Under the pieces are notes generated by a model, which was not told the origin of the DNA, made no database searches, and was given only the letters and a program-made list of their open reading frames with translations. From the NCBI GenBank assembly GCA_022711715.1, contig JAKLEC010000014.1:1-36380 (forward strand): DNA of 36,380 bases, read 5' to 3'. This DNA is from Acidobacteriota bacterium. GTDB taxonomy: Bacteria > Acidobacteriota > Aminicenantia > UBA2199. Positions within the stretch are counted from its first letter, which is position 1. Each line of letters opens with the position of its first letter. A program made the position numbers and the translations under genes. This document shows, in pieces, positions 21,545 to 28,926 of this stretch.

Positions 21545-22168
21545 TCACTTTTGAATGGCGGTCGCGCACTCTGTCCGGAGCTTCGCTTCGACCTTCAGCA
21601 GCTCTTCATGAAGAATCTGCAGGAATTTTTCCGGCAGCAGGCGGATGTCTTTTTTCTCCAATACTGATTTCCGGTCGAAAGAGTGGGTCAGCACGGTTTC
21701 ATTACTCTCAAAATCAGCAATCTCGATGTCCATGGCCAACCGGGCATGCCACTTTTTTGCGCTATCCGACCTCTCGATGGCGTCCAGGTGGATCCTCATC
21801 ACCCAGTCCGGATCACCGCTCGAGCCGTAGCGGATGACTTTCCTGAAAATTCCCCGTTGGTTCCAGAAAAGCGCAACGGCATCTTCCAGCAAATTATCCG
21901 GCGATTCCGCCCAGAGCGCCCGGGTATGATATTTCACCCGGAAGGGCTTGTCCCTGCAGGCGATTCGCAAATCCCTGTAGATCTCGTTGATCTCGGCTTC
22001 CTCCACCATCAGGATCTTGTTCAACCGCCAGTTCTGCCCCTCTTGCGGGAGCTCCGCCTGCAGATCGAAATAGTAGGGAGCGGCGCAAGCCCAATGAATC
22101 ATGATGATCCCTGCTGCCCAGAGACGCTTTTTCCTTTTGCTGAACAGGAAAGACGGCATTCCTTTCAT
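21545..22168 (-). CDS. PqiC-like (ABC-type transport auxiliary) lipoprotein
   Basis: 207 residues from ATG 22168, fixed by a promoter whose -10 (CAAAAT) lies 6 nt before it. Basic N-terminus and hydrophobic segment (SKRKKRLWAAGIIMIHWACA) with a possible, atypical lipobox Cys. The mature part has the pattern of the ABC_trans_aux/PqiC family: YYFDLQAELP, a strand region ending FRVKYHTRALWAESPDNLLE, then DAVALFWNQRGIFRKVI, a beta sandwich and a C-terminal helix. PqiC/MlaB-region lipoproteins work with MCE-domain proteins in lipid transport; no MCE or ABC genes are adjacent, so this copy is an orphan. The family call is moderately secure. Confidence 0.7.
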   Translation of the reverse strand: MKGMPSFLFSKRKKRLWAAGIIMIHWACAAPYYFDLQAELPQEGQNWRLNKILMVEEAEINEIYRDLRIACRDKPFRVKYHTRALWAESPDNLLEDAVALFWNQRGIFRKVIRYGSSGDPDWVMRIHLDAIERSDSAKKWHARLAMDIEIADFESNETVLTHSFDRKSVLEKKDIRLLPEKFLQILHEELLKVEAKLRTECATAIQK

Positions 22169-22174
22169 GGTTTC

Positions 22175-22203
22175 ATTTTGCGGGTTGCCGACCGGGAAGT
22201 CAA
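22175..22203 (-). promoter_or_regulatory. Leaderless-type promoter of the PqiC-like gene
   Basis: Minus strand: TTGACT (22203-22198), 17 nt, CAAAAT (22180-22175), GAAACC, ATG 22168. No Shine-Dalgarno. Confidence 0.55.
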
Positions 22204-22341
22204 CATCGGCATCCGCGTCAAGTCTCAGGCGGTCACCATTGATCTGACGATGGGGTGCCATGAAACGGCATGGTCATGATGCAGGACCCAGCATCTGACC
22301 TGACCCCCGGCGCCGGGTTTCAATCATCCTGCCTGGGGCTA

Positions 22342-22370
22342 TTGCTATTCGGGGAAAAGATCCATAAAAT
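22342..22370 (+). promoter_or_regulatory. Promoter of the slipin gene
   Basis: TTGCTA (22342-22347), 17 nt, TAAAAT (22365-22370), giving a leader of about 80 nt. Confidence 0.6.
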
Positions 22371-22458
22371 CGGCGTGGAGAAGAGCTCAGCCGCTGCCGC
22401 GGAAAGCCCCGGCTTGCGCTGCGGAGCGTTTCCGCTCGCTTATCACGAGGAGGTGCTC

Positions 22459-23208
22459 ATGCCCGATTTTCTGACCATCGCAGTGATCGTTGCCGTGTTC
22501 ATTTGCCTGCTCGGCATCCGCATTGTGTCGCAATGGCAGTGCGGCGTGGTGTTTCGCCTGGGTAAATTCGTCCGCCAGATCAAGCCCGGGTTGAACGTCA
22601 TCATCCCCGTCCTGGAATACGTGAAGCGCGTCGACATGCGCATCCGCACCATGGACGTCGTCCCCCAGGAGATCATGACCAAGGATTCGGTCCCGGTCAA
22701 GATTGACGCCGTGGTCTATTACAAGATCTTCGACGCGCCGAAATCGATCATCGCCGTCGAGAATTTCAGCCTGGCGTCCACCCTGCTGGCCCAATCCAAG
22801 CTGCGGGATCTCCTGGGCAAGAATGACCTGGACACCCTGTTGTCCAACAAGGACCAGATCGGCAGGGAGGTATTGACGGCCCTGCAGGGTCCGACGGACG
22901 AGTGGGGCATCAACATTATCAGCGTCGAGATCAAGAACATCGAGCTGCCGGACAACATGAAGCGCGCCATGGCCAAGGAATCCGAGGCCGTGCGCGAGAA
23001 GCGCGCGCGCCTGGTCAAGGCTTCGGCCGAGGATGAGGCGAGCAAGAAGTTCACCGACGCAGCGAGAACGATGGATGCGTCTCCCAATGCGCTGATGCTG
23101 CGGCAGCTGCAGACCTGGCAGGAGATCGGCGCCGAGCAGAACAGCCTGATCATCCTGGTGCCCACCGAATTCGCCGGGATGGTCAAGAAATTGCAGGACA
23201 ACAAATAG
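22459..23208 (+). CDS. Slipin (stomatin/SPFH-domain membrane protein)
   Basis: 249 residues from ATG 22459, preceded by GAGGAGG; a longer upstream frame is not supported. One N-terminal membrane helix (FLTIAVIVAVFICLLGIRIV), then an SPFH domain at ~25-190: QCGVVFRLGKFVRQIKPGLN, RIRTMDVVPQEIMTKDSVPV, AVVYYKIFDAPKSIIAVENF, LRDLLGKNDLDTLLSNKDQI and EWGINIISVEIKNIELPDNM. A coiled region rich in Glu/Arg/Ala follows and the end (LIILVPTEFAGMVKKL) is the usual slipin tail. These proteins oligomerise in membrane microdomains. They often sit beside a NfeD protease partner; none is seen here. A T-tailed hairpin follows. Confidence 0.92.
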   Translation: MPDFLTIAVIVAVFICLLGIRIVSQWQCGVVFRLGKFVRQIKPGLNVIIPVLEYVKRVDMRIRTMDVVPQEIMTKDSVPVKIDAVVYYKIFDAPKSIIAVENFSLASTLLAQSKLRDLLGKNDLDTLLSNKDQIGREVLTALQGPTDEWGINIISVEIKNIELPDNMKRAMAKESEAVREKRARLVKASAEDEASKKFTDAARTMDASPNALMLRQLQTWQEIGAEQNSLIILVPTEFAGMVKKLQDNK

Positions 23209-23217
23209 AAAAGAGCC

Positions 23218-23251
23218 GCACCGGGGACCTTGGGGCGGTGCTTGTTTTATT
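23218..23251 (+). terminator. Intrinsic terminator after the slipin gene
   Basis: GCACCG (23218-23223), 12-nt loop, CGGTGC (23236-23241), then TTGTTTTATT. The first T's also serve as the predicted -35 box (TTGTTT) of the next gene. Confidence 0.75.
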
Positions 23252-23270
23252 GCATTGAGCGTGATAGGGT
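23242..23270 (+). promoter_or_regulatory. Leaderless-type promoter of the alpha/beta hydrolase gene
   Basis: TTGTTT (23242-23247), 17 nt, TAGGGT (23265-23270), CGATCC, ATG 23277. The -35 overlaps the U-tract of the preceding terminator. Confidence 0.5.
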
Positions 23271-23276
23271 CGATCC

Positions 23277-24452
23277 ATGCGCAGGGAGAATTCCGGCTGG
23301 CTCCTGGGACTCAATCTAGTCCTGGTCTTCCTTGTCGTCGGCTTGCTGCTGGCCTGGGATGCGCTCGAGCTGGTTGAAAGGCTGTCGGCCGCCCAGGCGA
23401 AGAATGTCACCCGGGGGATCCGCATCGCCGGCCTGGCTATCATCCTCATCGGCCTGGCCGGCCTCGTCCGGGAGATCCGGCTCGGCCGCCGGCAGGGGAG
23501 TGGAAGGGCACGCCTGCGCGCGGCCGCTCATCTCGCCGCGCCCTTTCTCCTGCTCCTGGGCGTGGCCTACTCCCATGTCAAGGCCGCCGGCCCGGTCACC
23601 TATGCTCCGCCGAGCGGGGCGGCGTATGCCTATGAAGAAGTCAGGCTGCATTTACCCTTCGGCGACGTCCTGGCGGGAAGCCTGACCCTGCCCAGGGGAG
23701 CGGGCGCCGCCATCCCGTCCATGGTCCTCATCACCGGCAGCTCCCCCCATGACCGGGACAACGCCGCGCCGCGCGCCCCGCGCTCCGGATACCGGCCCTT
23801 CCGCCAGATCGCCCACCGTCTCTCCTCCCACGGCATCGCCGTGCTGAGGATGGATGACCGGGGAGTGGGGCAATCCGTCGGCGGCGATCTCGGCCAGCTG
23901 ACGACCGCGGAACGAGCCAGGGACATCGAGGCAGGCATCGCCTATCTCAGGCGGAGGCCGGAGATCGACGCGGCGAGGATCGGGTTGCTCGGGCTGAGCG
24001 AAGGGGTGTCGATCGCCAACATGATCGCAGCGCGTGACGGCCGGATCAATGCCCTCGTCCTCCTGTCCGGCATCGGTTCGCCGGGGAAGGAAGTGCTCCG
24101 TTACCAGATCCGCCAGGGCCTCCTCTCCGAGAACGATCTGGCCGCCCTCCTGAGGACCGACAAGAATACGCGGTTCCTGCATGAATACGATCCCCTGGCC
24201 TTCGCCAGGATGGTCCGGCAGCCGGTCCTGATCCTGCATGGCGACAGGGACCGGAGCGTGCCGTATGCGGACGCCTTCCGTCTGGAGCAGGCCATGAAGG
24301 AAAACGGCAACCGGGACGTGACCGTCAGGATCCTGGCGGGCTATAACCACCCCCTTCTCAAGGTAAAGGAAGACGGTACGGTCGTTTCGGCGCGGCTCTC
24401 CGATGATGTGCTGGCCTTGATCCAGAATTGGCTGCAAAGGGAGATGGAGTGA
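23277..24452 (+). CDS. Membrane-anchored alpha/beta hydrolase
   Basis: 391 residues. Three N-terminal hydrophobic helices (~8-28, ~46-62, ~82-100) precede a serine hydrolase domain at ~115-385. The catalytic triad is visible: S241 in GLSEG, D325 in HGDRDRSVP and H358 in YNHPLL. The oxyanion-loop region is VLITGSSPHDRDN, and MDDRGVGQSVGG is typical of dienelactone-hydrolase/YqiA-like esterases. Substrate unknown. The next gene starts 41 nt downstream on the same strand, so both may be one operon. The mRNA is predicted leaderless. Confidence 0.88.
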   Translation: MRRENSGWLLGLNLVLVFLVVGLLLAWDALELVERLSAAQAKNVTRGIRIAGLAIILIGLAGLVREIRLGRRQGSGRARLRAAAHLAAPFLLLLGVAYSHVKAAGPVTYAPPSGAAYAYEEVRLHLPFGDVLAGSLTLPRGAGAAIPSMVLITGSSPHDRDNAAPRAPRSGYRPFRQIAHRLSSHGIAVLRMDDRGVGQSVGGDLGQLTTAERARDIEAGIAYLRRRPEIDAARIGLLGLSEGVSIANMIAARDGRINALVLLSGIGSPGKEVLRYQIRQGLLSENDLAALLRTDKNTRFLHEYDPLAFARMVRQPVLILHGDRDRSVPYADAFRLEQAMKENGNRDVTVRILAGYNHPLLKVKEDGTVVSARLSDDVLALIQNWLQREME

Positions 24453-24493
24453 AGACTATTGTCGTTAACCGGATGGCAGCGGCGGGGGGATGA

Positions 24494-25108
24494 ATGAACC
24501 AGGCCGAGAGGCCCTGTCTGTGGGCGGTCATCGCCGCGCTCCTGCTCTGGAGCGCGTGGAGTTGCAAAACCGCGGGCCAGGACGACGATGAGGACGAGGC
24601 CGCATTGCCCCGGTTGACCTGCGTGCCCTATGTCAGCGCCGATGACGTTTACTTTTACCGCCAATTCGAGCCCGGGCACGGCGGCATCGATCTCACGGCC
24701 ACCCGGGAGATCGCCATCCGCGCCATGTGCCCGGGAACCTTCAACAAGAAGCTGTACTACCATCCCGAGTCCCTGCGCTGGCAGGTCAACTGCGAGATCC
24801 TGGTCGGCGACTACGCCGTCGACTACCTGTTCGAGCCGGGCTCCCAGGTGACCGAGGCCCAGGGCCGCCTGCAATTCGACAAGCTGGTCGCTGACGGAAG
24901 CCAGGTCAGCGCCGGAGAACTGCTCGGTAGCCTCACCCTGGCTCCGGGCAACGACGTCACCCTATTGCACTTCGGCGTGCGCTACCGCCCGGCCAATCGA
25001 ACGGAGTGCCCGCTGAAATATGCCACGGCCGAGGTGCAGGCGCAGCTGCAGGCCCTGGCCCAGCGCGACCACCCCGGCTGGCAGCCCTGCACCATCGACG
25101 CGCCATAG
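24494..25108 (+). CDS. Lipoprotein with a degenerate M23-like (LytM) fold
   Basis: 204 residues; GGGGGG lies just before the ATG. N-terminal hydrophobic segment ending in Cys24 (LLLWSAWSC), an imperfect lipobox, then an acidic linker DDDEDE. The rest follows the M23 order: H62 and D66 in GHGGIDLT (first zinc ligands), a biotinyl-like turn (VADGSQVSAGELLGSL) and LLHFGVRYR at 157-165. In active M23 enzymes this last motif is HxH; here the first His is L157, while H159 remains. Catalysis is therefore doubtful; a regulatory (EnvC/NlpD-like) or binding role is possible. The sequence is rather Cys-rich. Confidence 0.72.
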   Translation: MNQAERPCLWAVIAALLLWSAWSCKTAGQDDDEDEAALPRLTCVPYVSADDVYFYRQFEPGHGGIDLTATREIAIRAMCPGTFNKKLYYHPESLRWQVNCEILVGDYAVDYLFEPGSQVTEAQGRLQFDKLVADGSQVSAGELLGSLTLAPGNDVTLLHFGVRYRPANRTECPLKYATAEVQAQLQALAQRDHPGWQPCTIDAP

Positions 25109-25168
25109 CGTGACGCCGGCACCAGGTCTCTGGAGCGATGACTTTTGCGTTTTCATTGTTCCCGGAGT

Positions 25169-25192
25169 CCGGGCAGGTTTCCGCCTGCCCGG
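25169..25192. terminator. Strong hairpin between convergent genes
   Basis: CCGGGCAGG, loop TTTCCG, CCTGCCCGG: a perfect 9-bp GC stem. There is no T-run on either side, so it may act with Rho or simply mark the 3' ends of the genes at 24494 and 25621. Confidence 0.55.
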
Positions 25193-25234
25193 GCCGCTTG
25201 GCGCGAACCCTCTTCTCGAGGCCCCCGACGCCTT

Positions 25235-25621
25235 CTAGTTTTGCTTCTGATGCCAGTTGCCCTCGGCGTCCTGCAGCCAGTGGCCGGCGGCGGCGACCTT
25301 GGCGATCTGCACCGCCCGCCGCTTGCCCACCTCTTCGGCGCCGACATTCACCCTGGCCGCGATCTCGGCGTATATGGCCCGGCGGTCGAGGTTCTCGGCC
25401 GCGATGACGGCGTCGTTCTCCGCGCTTTTTCCCGCTTCGCCGCGGAACTGCACGAAGCCGAGGTTGTTCTCGCCGATCCAGCCCAGGTCCTTCATCTTGT
25501 CCAACAGCGGCTTGCGCTCCAGGAACCGCGCCTTCACTTCCTTGCTCTCGGCGCCGGCAAGCGGCGCCAGCAGAAACATTGCCGCCAGCAGGGCGGCGGT
25601 GGCTCTGAACCGTCCGTTCAT
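25235..25621 (-). CDS. ydbL: YdbL-like DUF1318 periplasmic protein
   Basis: 128 residues with a signal peptide (RATAALLAAMFLLAPLAGAE). The mature part matches DUF1318/YdbL: IGENNLGFVQF, ENLDRRAIYAEIAARVNVGA, EEVGKRRAVQIAKVAAAGHW and LQDAEGNWHQ. The ATGA at 25621-25618 overlaps the end of the ynbE-like gene, so the two are translationally coupled. In Escherichia coli the ydbH-ynbE-ydbL operon encodes an AsmA-like lipid transporter, its outer-membrane lipoprotein and this periplasmic modulator. The same order here supports the assignment. Confidence 0.88.
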   Translation of the reverse strand: MNGRFRATAALLAAMFLLAPLAGAESKEVKARFLERKPLLDKMKDLGWIGENNLGFVQFRGEAGKSAENDAVIAAENLDRRAIYAEIAARVNVGAEEVGKRRAVQIAKVAAAGHWLQDAEGNWHQKQN

Positions 25622-25836
25622 TTTACTTCCTCCTGTCGGGCGGCCGCGTCGTTCTTCGCCGGGGCGGTGGCCTGGTCGATGTCACCGAAGAAGTCCTGCA
25701 GCTCGCGGTCGATCTTGATGAGGACATCCACCGTGATGTGCACCGGCTGGATGACCATCTCGTGTTTCAGCTTCACGCAGGCGTCGGCGCACAACATCAA
25801 CGCCGCCGCCGCCAGCAGCCAGATCCTTTTTCTCAT
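25618..25836 (-). CDS. ynbE: YnbE-like outer-membrane lipoprotein
   Basis: 72 residues from ATG 25836 (AGGAGG 6 nt upstream; a TTG two codons earlier is rejected). Signal peptide with the acylated Cys at residue 20 (LMLCADACVKL). The core VKLKHEMVIQPVHITVDVLI, KIDRELQDFFGDI is characteristic of YnbE, which in E. coli pairs by strand augmentation with the C-terminus of YdbH. The Lys/Gln/Ala-rich C-terminal tail (~20 residues) appears longer than the E. coli protein, from memory. Twenty nt separate it from the ydbH-like gene. Confidence 0.88.
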   Translation of the reverse strand: MRKRIWLLAAAALMLCADACVKLKHEMVIQPVHITVDVLIKIDRELQDFFGDIDQATAPAKNDAAARQEEVK

Positions 25837-25856
25837 GGGCAACCTCCTAGGAGCTT

Positions 25857-28481
25857 CTATTGGCCGTTGCGGCCGGCAGCCATCCGGCTGCTGGCCTCCA
25901 GCAAGTCCTTTACGTCGACGTCATTGAAGCGGATGTCCAGCAGCAGGCCCTTCAGCTCGACGCTGGGCCGGCCTTTCGGGTCGCGGACGAAATCCTTCTT
26001 TTTCCGGTCATAGCGCAACGGCAGCTTGGCCGCCGGGGCGCCGTCGATGGAAAAGACCAGGTTCAGCCGGTCGTCGCGGCCGTCCAGCCTCACCTTAATC
26101 CAATTCCAGCGGAAATCGCGGATGGCCTCCTCCACCAGCGCCTGGCCGCCGGAGATCGCCTCGGGCCTGGACACGCGCAGCCGGCCGCTGTGGGTGGGGT
26201 CCGATTCGAGGCGTCCGTCGAGGAACACCGGGCGGCCGCCGGCCAGCTTCAGGGGGACGACGCCGCTCAGCCTGGCGTCGCCGCTGACGATCTCCTCGCC
26301 GGCCAGGGCGTTGAGCATCGCGGCCAGGTCGACGTCGCGGCAACGCAGGGTGACGACGGGCTCCGCCGCCCCCGGCTCCAGGCGCAGGGGATCGATGAGC
26401 ACCGTTCCGCCGCTCCAGCCGAAACGGCCCGACTCGATCTGCAGCGCCCCGGCGCCCAGGCCACGGAAGGCCACCTCGCCGTCGCGCAGGATGAGGCCCT
26501 GCCAGCGCAGCTCGGTGAAGCGGAGGCGCTGGTCCGGCGGGGTGACGAACTCGAGCCAATCGTCCAGTTGCACCGCTCCATGCAGTCCGCTCAGGGAGAG
26601 CCCGGCCGCCGCGAAGCCGAAGCCGGCGCCGGCGATATCCAGCCCGGCGCTTCCCTTCAGTCGCCTTCCGTCCGCCCGGATGCGAGCGTGCGCCTCGAGG
26701 CGCCCCCCGGCCGCAAGCCCCTTCAGGGCGGGATGAAGGGCCTCCAGCTGCGTCCCGGCCGGGATGGTCGCCGGCGGCACCCGCAACTCGGCTTCGACGC
26801 CCCAGGAACCGGCCCGCGGCGTCGCCTTGCCCGCGAAGGAGAACGCGAGGCCCGGCAGGGAGCTTCCTCCCTGGCCGGAGAAGGAAAGCCCCCGGCCCCG
26901 CGGCGCCACGACGCCGTGGATGTCGCGGCCGCCGGCACCGCCCGCCTCGATGCGGGCGATCGAAAAGCTGCCGCGCCATTCCGGCGCCCTGCCCGACAGG
27001 CTCCATGGCGACTCCCATTCGATCCCTTCCGCCAGGACGCCGACTTCCCCAGGGGCGGAGAAGCGGCCGCCGCGGACCTGAAGCACGCCTCGCGCCTGCC
27101 ACTCTCCGGCGAAGACATGCCGCAGGTCGGCCCGCATGTCCAGGGCCGCGGCCCGGCCGCGGGCGTCGGCCCATTGCCAGTCCGCCCCCTGCAGCCGCCC
27201 GGAAGCAGCCGCCCGGGCGCTGCGGCCGTCGCCGCTCACCAGGGCGTCGAGGATCAGTCTTCCGCTCAGCCTGTCCTTGCCCGCAGCCAGGATCGCGGTC
27301 CCATCGCCCCTTGCCTTAAGCGTCCAGTCGACCCGTCCCCCTTCACGCCGAGCATGGAAATCGACCGACAGGCCGTATGGCCGGGCAATGCGCAATGGCA
27401 TCCCCAGGGCATCCATGGCCCCCTCCTCCGCCATGATGCGGAAATCGCCGCGGACGCTGATGGCCGGCCAGGGGAGCGACGCATGGGCCGAGGCTTTCTC
27501 CAGCCGCAGCGGCACGGGGCGAACGAGCCGGACGCGGCGCAGTTCAAGATCCAGGTCCGGCCATCGGTTCCCCCGCATGTCCAGGTCGAAGGGTTCCGTC
27601 GCCTCCATGCCCATCCAGGCGAAACGGGCCACCCGGGCGGCGACCGCGATGTCCTGCGGTATGAATTCGGGTCCGAGGCGGAAATCGGCTTTCATGGCGG
27701 TCAGTGCCAGCCCGCCCTGGCCCGGGATCGCCATCTCGATCCCATCCTTGCCTTGAATGTCCACCCGCGCCCCGGCGAAGTGGCCCTGGCGCAGGCTGAC
27801 CTCGCCGCGCAGCTCGATGCGGCCTGCCAGGGAGGCATCCGCGGGCATCCAGCCGAGATCATGCAAACTCGGCAGGGATAGCTCCTCCGCGGCAAAGGTG
27901 ACGCGGCCGGACGCGAAATTCCTGTCGAGTCCGCCGCGCAAGCGGATCCGATTCCCCAGCACGGACAGCGAGGCCTTCACGTCGTGTCCGGAGCGGCCGC
28001 CGCGCGCCTGGGCCGAGAAAGGAATGTCCCAGGTGCCGTCCCGAAAGGGAAGCTGCAGCTTCCCTTTCTCCGCCTCGATGCTTCTCAGCTCGAACGGGTC
28101 GGCATTCCCCCGCGCATTCCCGGGCGGAACGCCAAGGCCAGGAAAGGCCAGCCGGCCGCTGCGTTTTTCCAGCCGGATGACGAAGTTGGCGAGCCGGACT
28201 CCGTTGATCTTCCTGCGCAGCAGCCCCAGCGGCGTGTAGGTCACGGCCGCGCGCTGGATCCGCAGCCAAGGAGAAGGCCGCGGGCCGCTGGAGATGTCGG
28301 CCAGCTCCAGGCGCCCCAGGCCGACATGGACCACGCGTAAGCGGAGGTCCTTCAGGCCGAGTTTCGCTGCCTGGGAGATCAGGGCGTCATGAACCAGCCG
28401 CGGCAGGGAAAAAAGGAAGAGGGCCATGGCCAGTACAACCAGGCCGCCGATGATCAGCCAGGCTTTATTCTTGCGTGTCAT
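25857..28481 (-). CDS. ydbH: YdbH-like AsmA-family inter-membrane lipid transport protein
   Basis: 874 residues, near the length of E. coli YdbH (~880). One N-terminal membrane helix (KAWLIIGGLVVLAMALFLFS), then a continuous beta-rich periplasmic region with AsmA-like repeats such as RIQRAAVTYTPLGLLRRKIN, GVRLANFVIRLEKRSG and later IESGRFGWSGGTVLIDPLRL. The C-terminal YdbH (formerly 'dicarboxylate transport') domain is clear: ISGGQALVEEAIRDFRWNWI, LVFSIDGAPAAKLPLRYD and LKGLLLDIRFNDVDVKDLL. Such proteins form a hydrophobic groove carrying phospholipids to the outer membrane. It is first in an operon with ynbE- and ydbL-like genes; GAGGAGC precedes the ATG. Confidence 0.88.
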   Translation of the reverse strand: MTRKNKAWLIIGGLVVLAMALFLFSLPRLVHDALISQAAKLGLKDLRLRVVHVGLGRLELADISSGPRPSPWLRIQRAAVTYTPLGLLRRKINGVRLANFVIRLEKRSGRLAFPGLGVPPGNARGNADPFELRSIEAEKGKLQLPFRDGTWDIPFSAQARGGRSGHDVKASLSVLGNRIRLRGGLDRNFASGRVTFAAEELSLPSLHDLGWMPADASLAGRIELRGEVSLRQGHFAGARVDIQGKDGIEMAIPGQGGLALTAMKADFRLGPEFIPQDIAVAARVARFAWMGMEATEPFDLDMRGNRWPDLDLELRRVRLVRPVPLRLEKASAHASLPWPAISVRGDFRIMAEEGAMDALGMPLRIARPYGLSVDFHARREGGRVDWTLKARGDGTAILAAGKDRLSGRLILDALVSGDGRSARAAASGRLQGADWQWADARGRAAALDMRADLRHVFAGEWQARGVLQVRGGRFSAPGEVGVLAEGIEWESPWSLSGRAPEWRGSFSIARIEAGGAGGRDIHGVVAPRGRGLSFSGQGGSSLPGLAFSFAGKATPRAGSWGVEAELRVPPATIPAGTQLEALHPALKGLAAGGRLEAHARIRADGRRLKGSAGLDIAGAGFGFAAAGLSLSGLHGAVQLDDWLEFVTPPDQRLRFTELRWQGLILRDGEVAFRGLGAGALQIESGRFGWSGGTVLIDPLRLEPGAAEPVVTLRCRDVDLAAMLNALAGEEIVSGDARLSGVVPLKLAGGRPVFLDGRLESDPTHSGRLRVSRPEAISGGQALVEEAIRDFRWNWIKVRLDGRDDRLNLVFSIDGAPAAKLPLRYDRKKKDFVRDPKGRPSVELKGLLLDIRFNDVDVKDLLEASSRMAAGRNGQ

Positions 28482-28537
28482 GGCCTTCGCCGCTCCTCTC
28501 GCAGCGGGAGCCTGGGCGGCGGTTCTACCCCCAGGCG

Positions 28538-28566
28538 TTTATAGCAGCAAACCCCCCGAAAGGCAA
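28538..28566 (-). promoter_or_regulatory. Promoter of the ydbH-ynbE-ydbL operon
   Basis: Minus strand: TTGCCT (28566-28561), 17 nt, TATAAA (28543-28538); leader of about 50 nt. Confidence 0.65.
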
Positions 28567-28689
28567 GGCTGGGGACGGTCCTTGACGATTGGACGATCGG
28601 CTCCAGGAACGGAAAAAATGACCGGGATGGCTTCCGACGATGGAGAGCGTCCCAATTCCATGCCGATAGCCGGGATCGAATCCCGAGTA

Positions 28690-28900
28690 TTGGGGACGGA
28701 CTATGAAAACATGAATCTGCAGCCTATGCGACCGGGGAAATATTGGAGACGGATGAAATATTCGCGGATACAACCGATATGTGTCAAAAATGGGTCAGCC
28801 GACCCTTCGATCCGCCATTCATCACGTTCAGGCTCGCGGTTTGGATCGATCGGAGATCAGGAAGCGTAAACGTTTTCATATTTTCATAGTCCGTCCCCAA
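28690..28900. mobile_element. 211-bp element with 20-bp perfect inverted ends (MITE/REPIN-like)
   Basis: The left end TTGGGGACGGACTATGAAAA (28690-28709) is the exact reverse complement of the right end (28881-28900). The match extends inward with one mismatch. Inside is a variant half-site TTGGAGACGGATGAAATATT (28743-28762) and no gene. No target-site duplication is evident. A related half-site with different inner sequence is at 19601. Paired GGGGAC-type ends recall REP doublets mobilised by REP-associated tyrosine transposases, but none is in the window. Confidence 0.7.
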
Positions 28901-28926
28901 GTTCAGGCACTGTCCTAAACTACCAG

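Larger units (their letters stand above)
28482..28926. other. 445-bp intergenic region with an operon promoter and a MITE/REPIN-like element
   Basis: It holds the ydbH operon promoter, a solo GGGGACGG half-site at 28571-28578 and the inverted-repeat element at 28690-28900. ORFs across it have no ribosome sites and I do not call them. Confidence 0.7.

Noticed and set aside
21097-21646. Identical 20-mer TTTTCCGGCAGCAGGCGGAT at 21097 and 21627
   Set aside because: It lies in coding sequence of two different genes in different reading frames with no extended similarity; chance in a GC-rich genome or a minor conversion cannot be told apart.
25860-27881. 673-codon open frame antisense to the ydbH-like gene
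   Set aside because: Arg/Gln/Gly/Ala-rich shadow frame; the opposite strand has a convincing full-length YdbH family protein.
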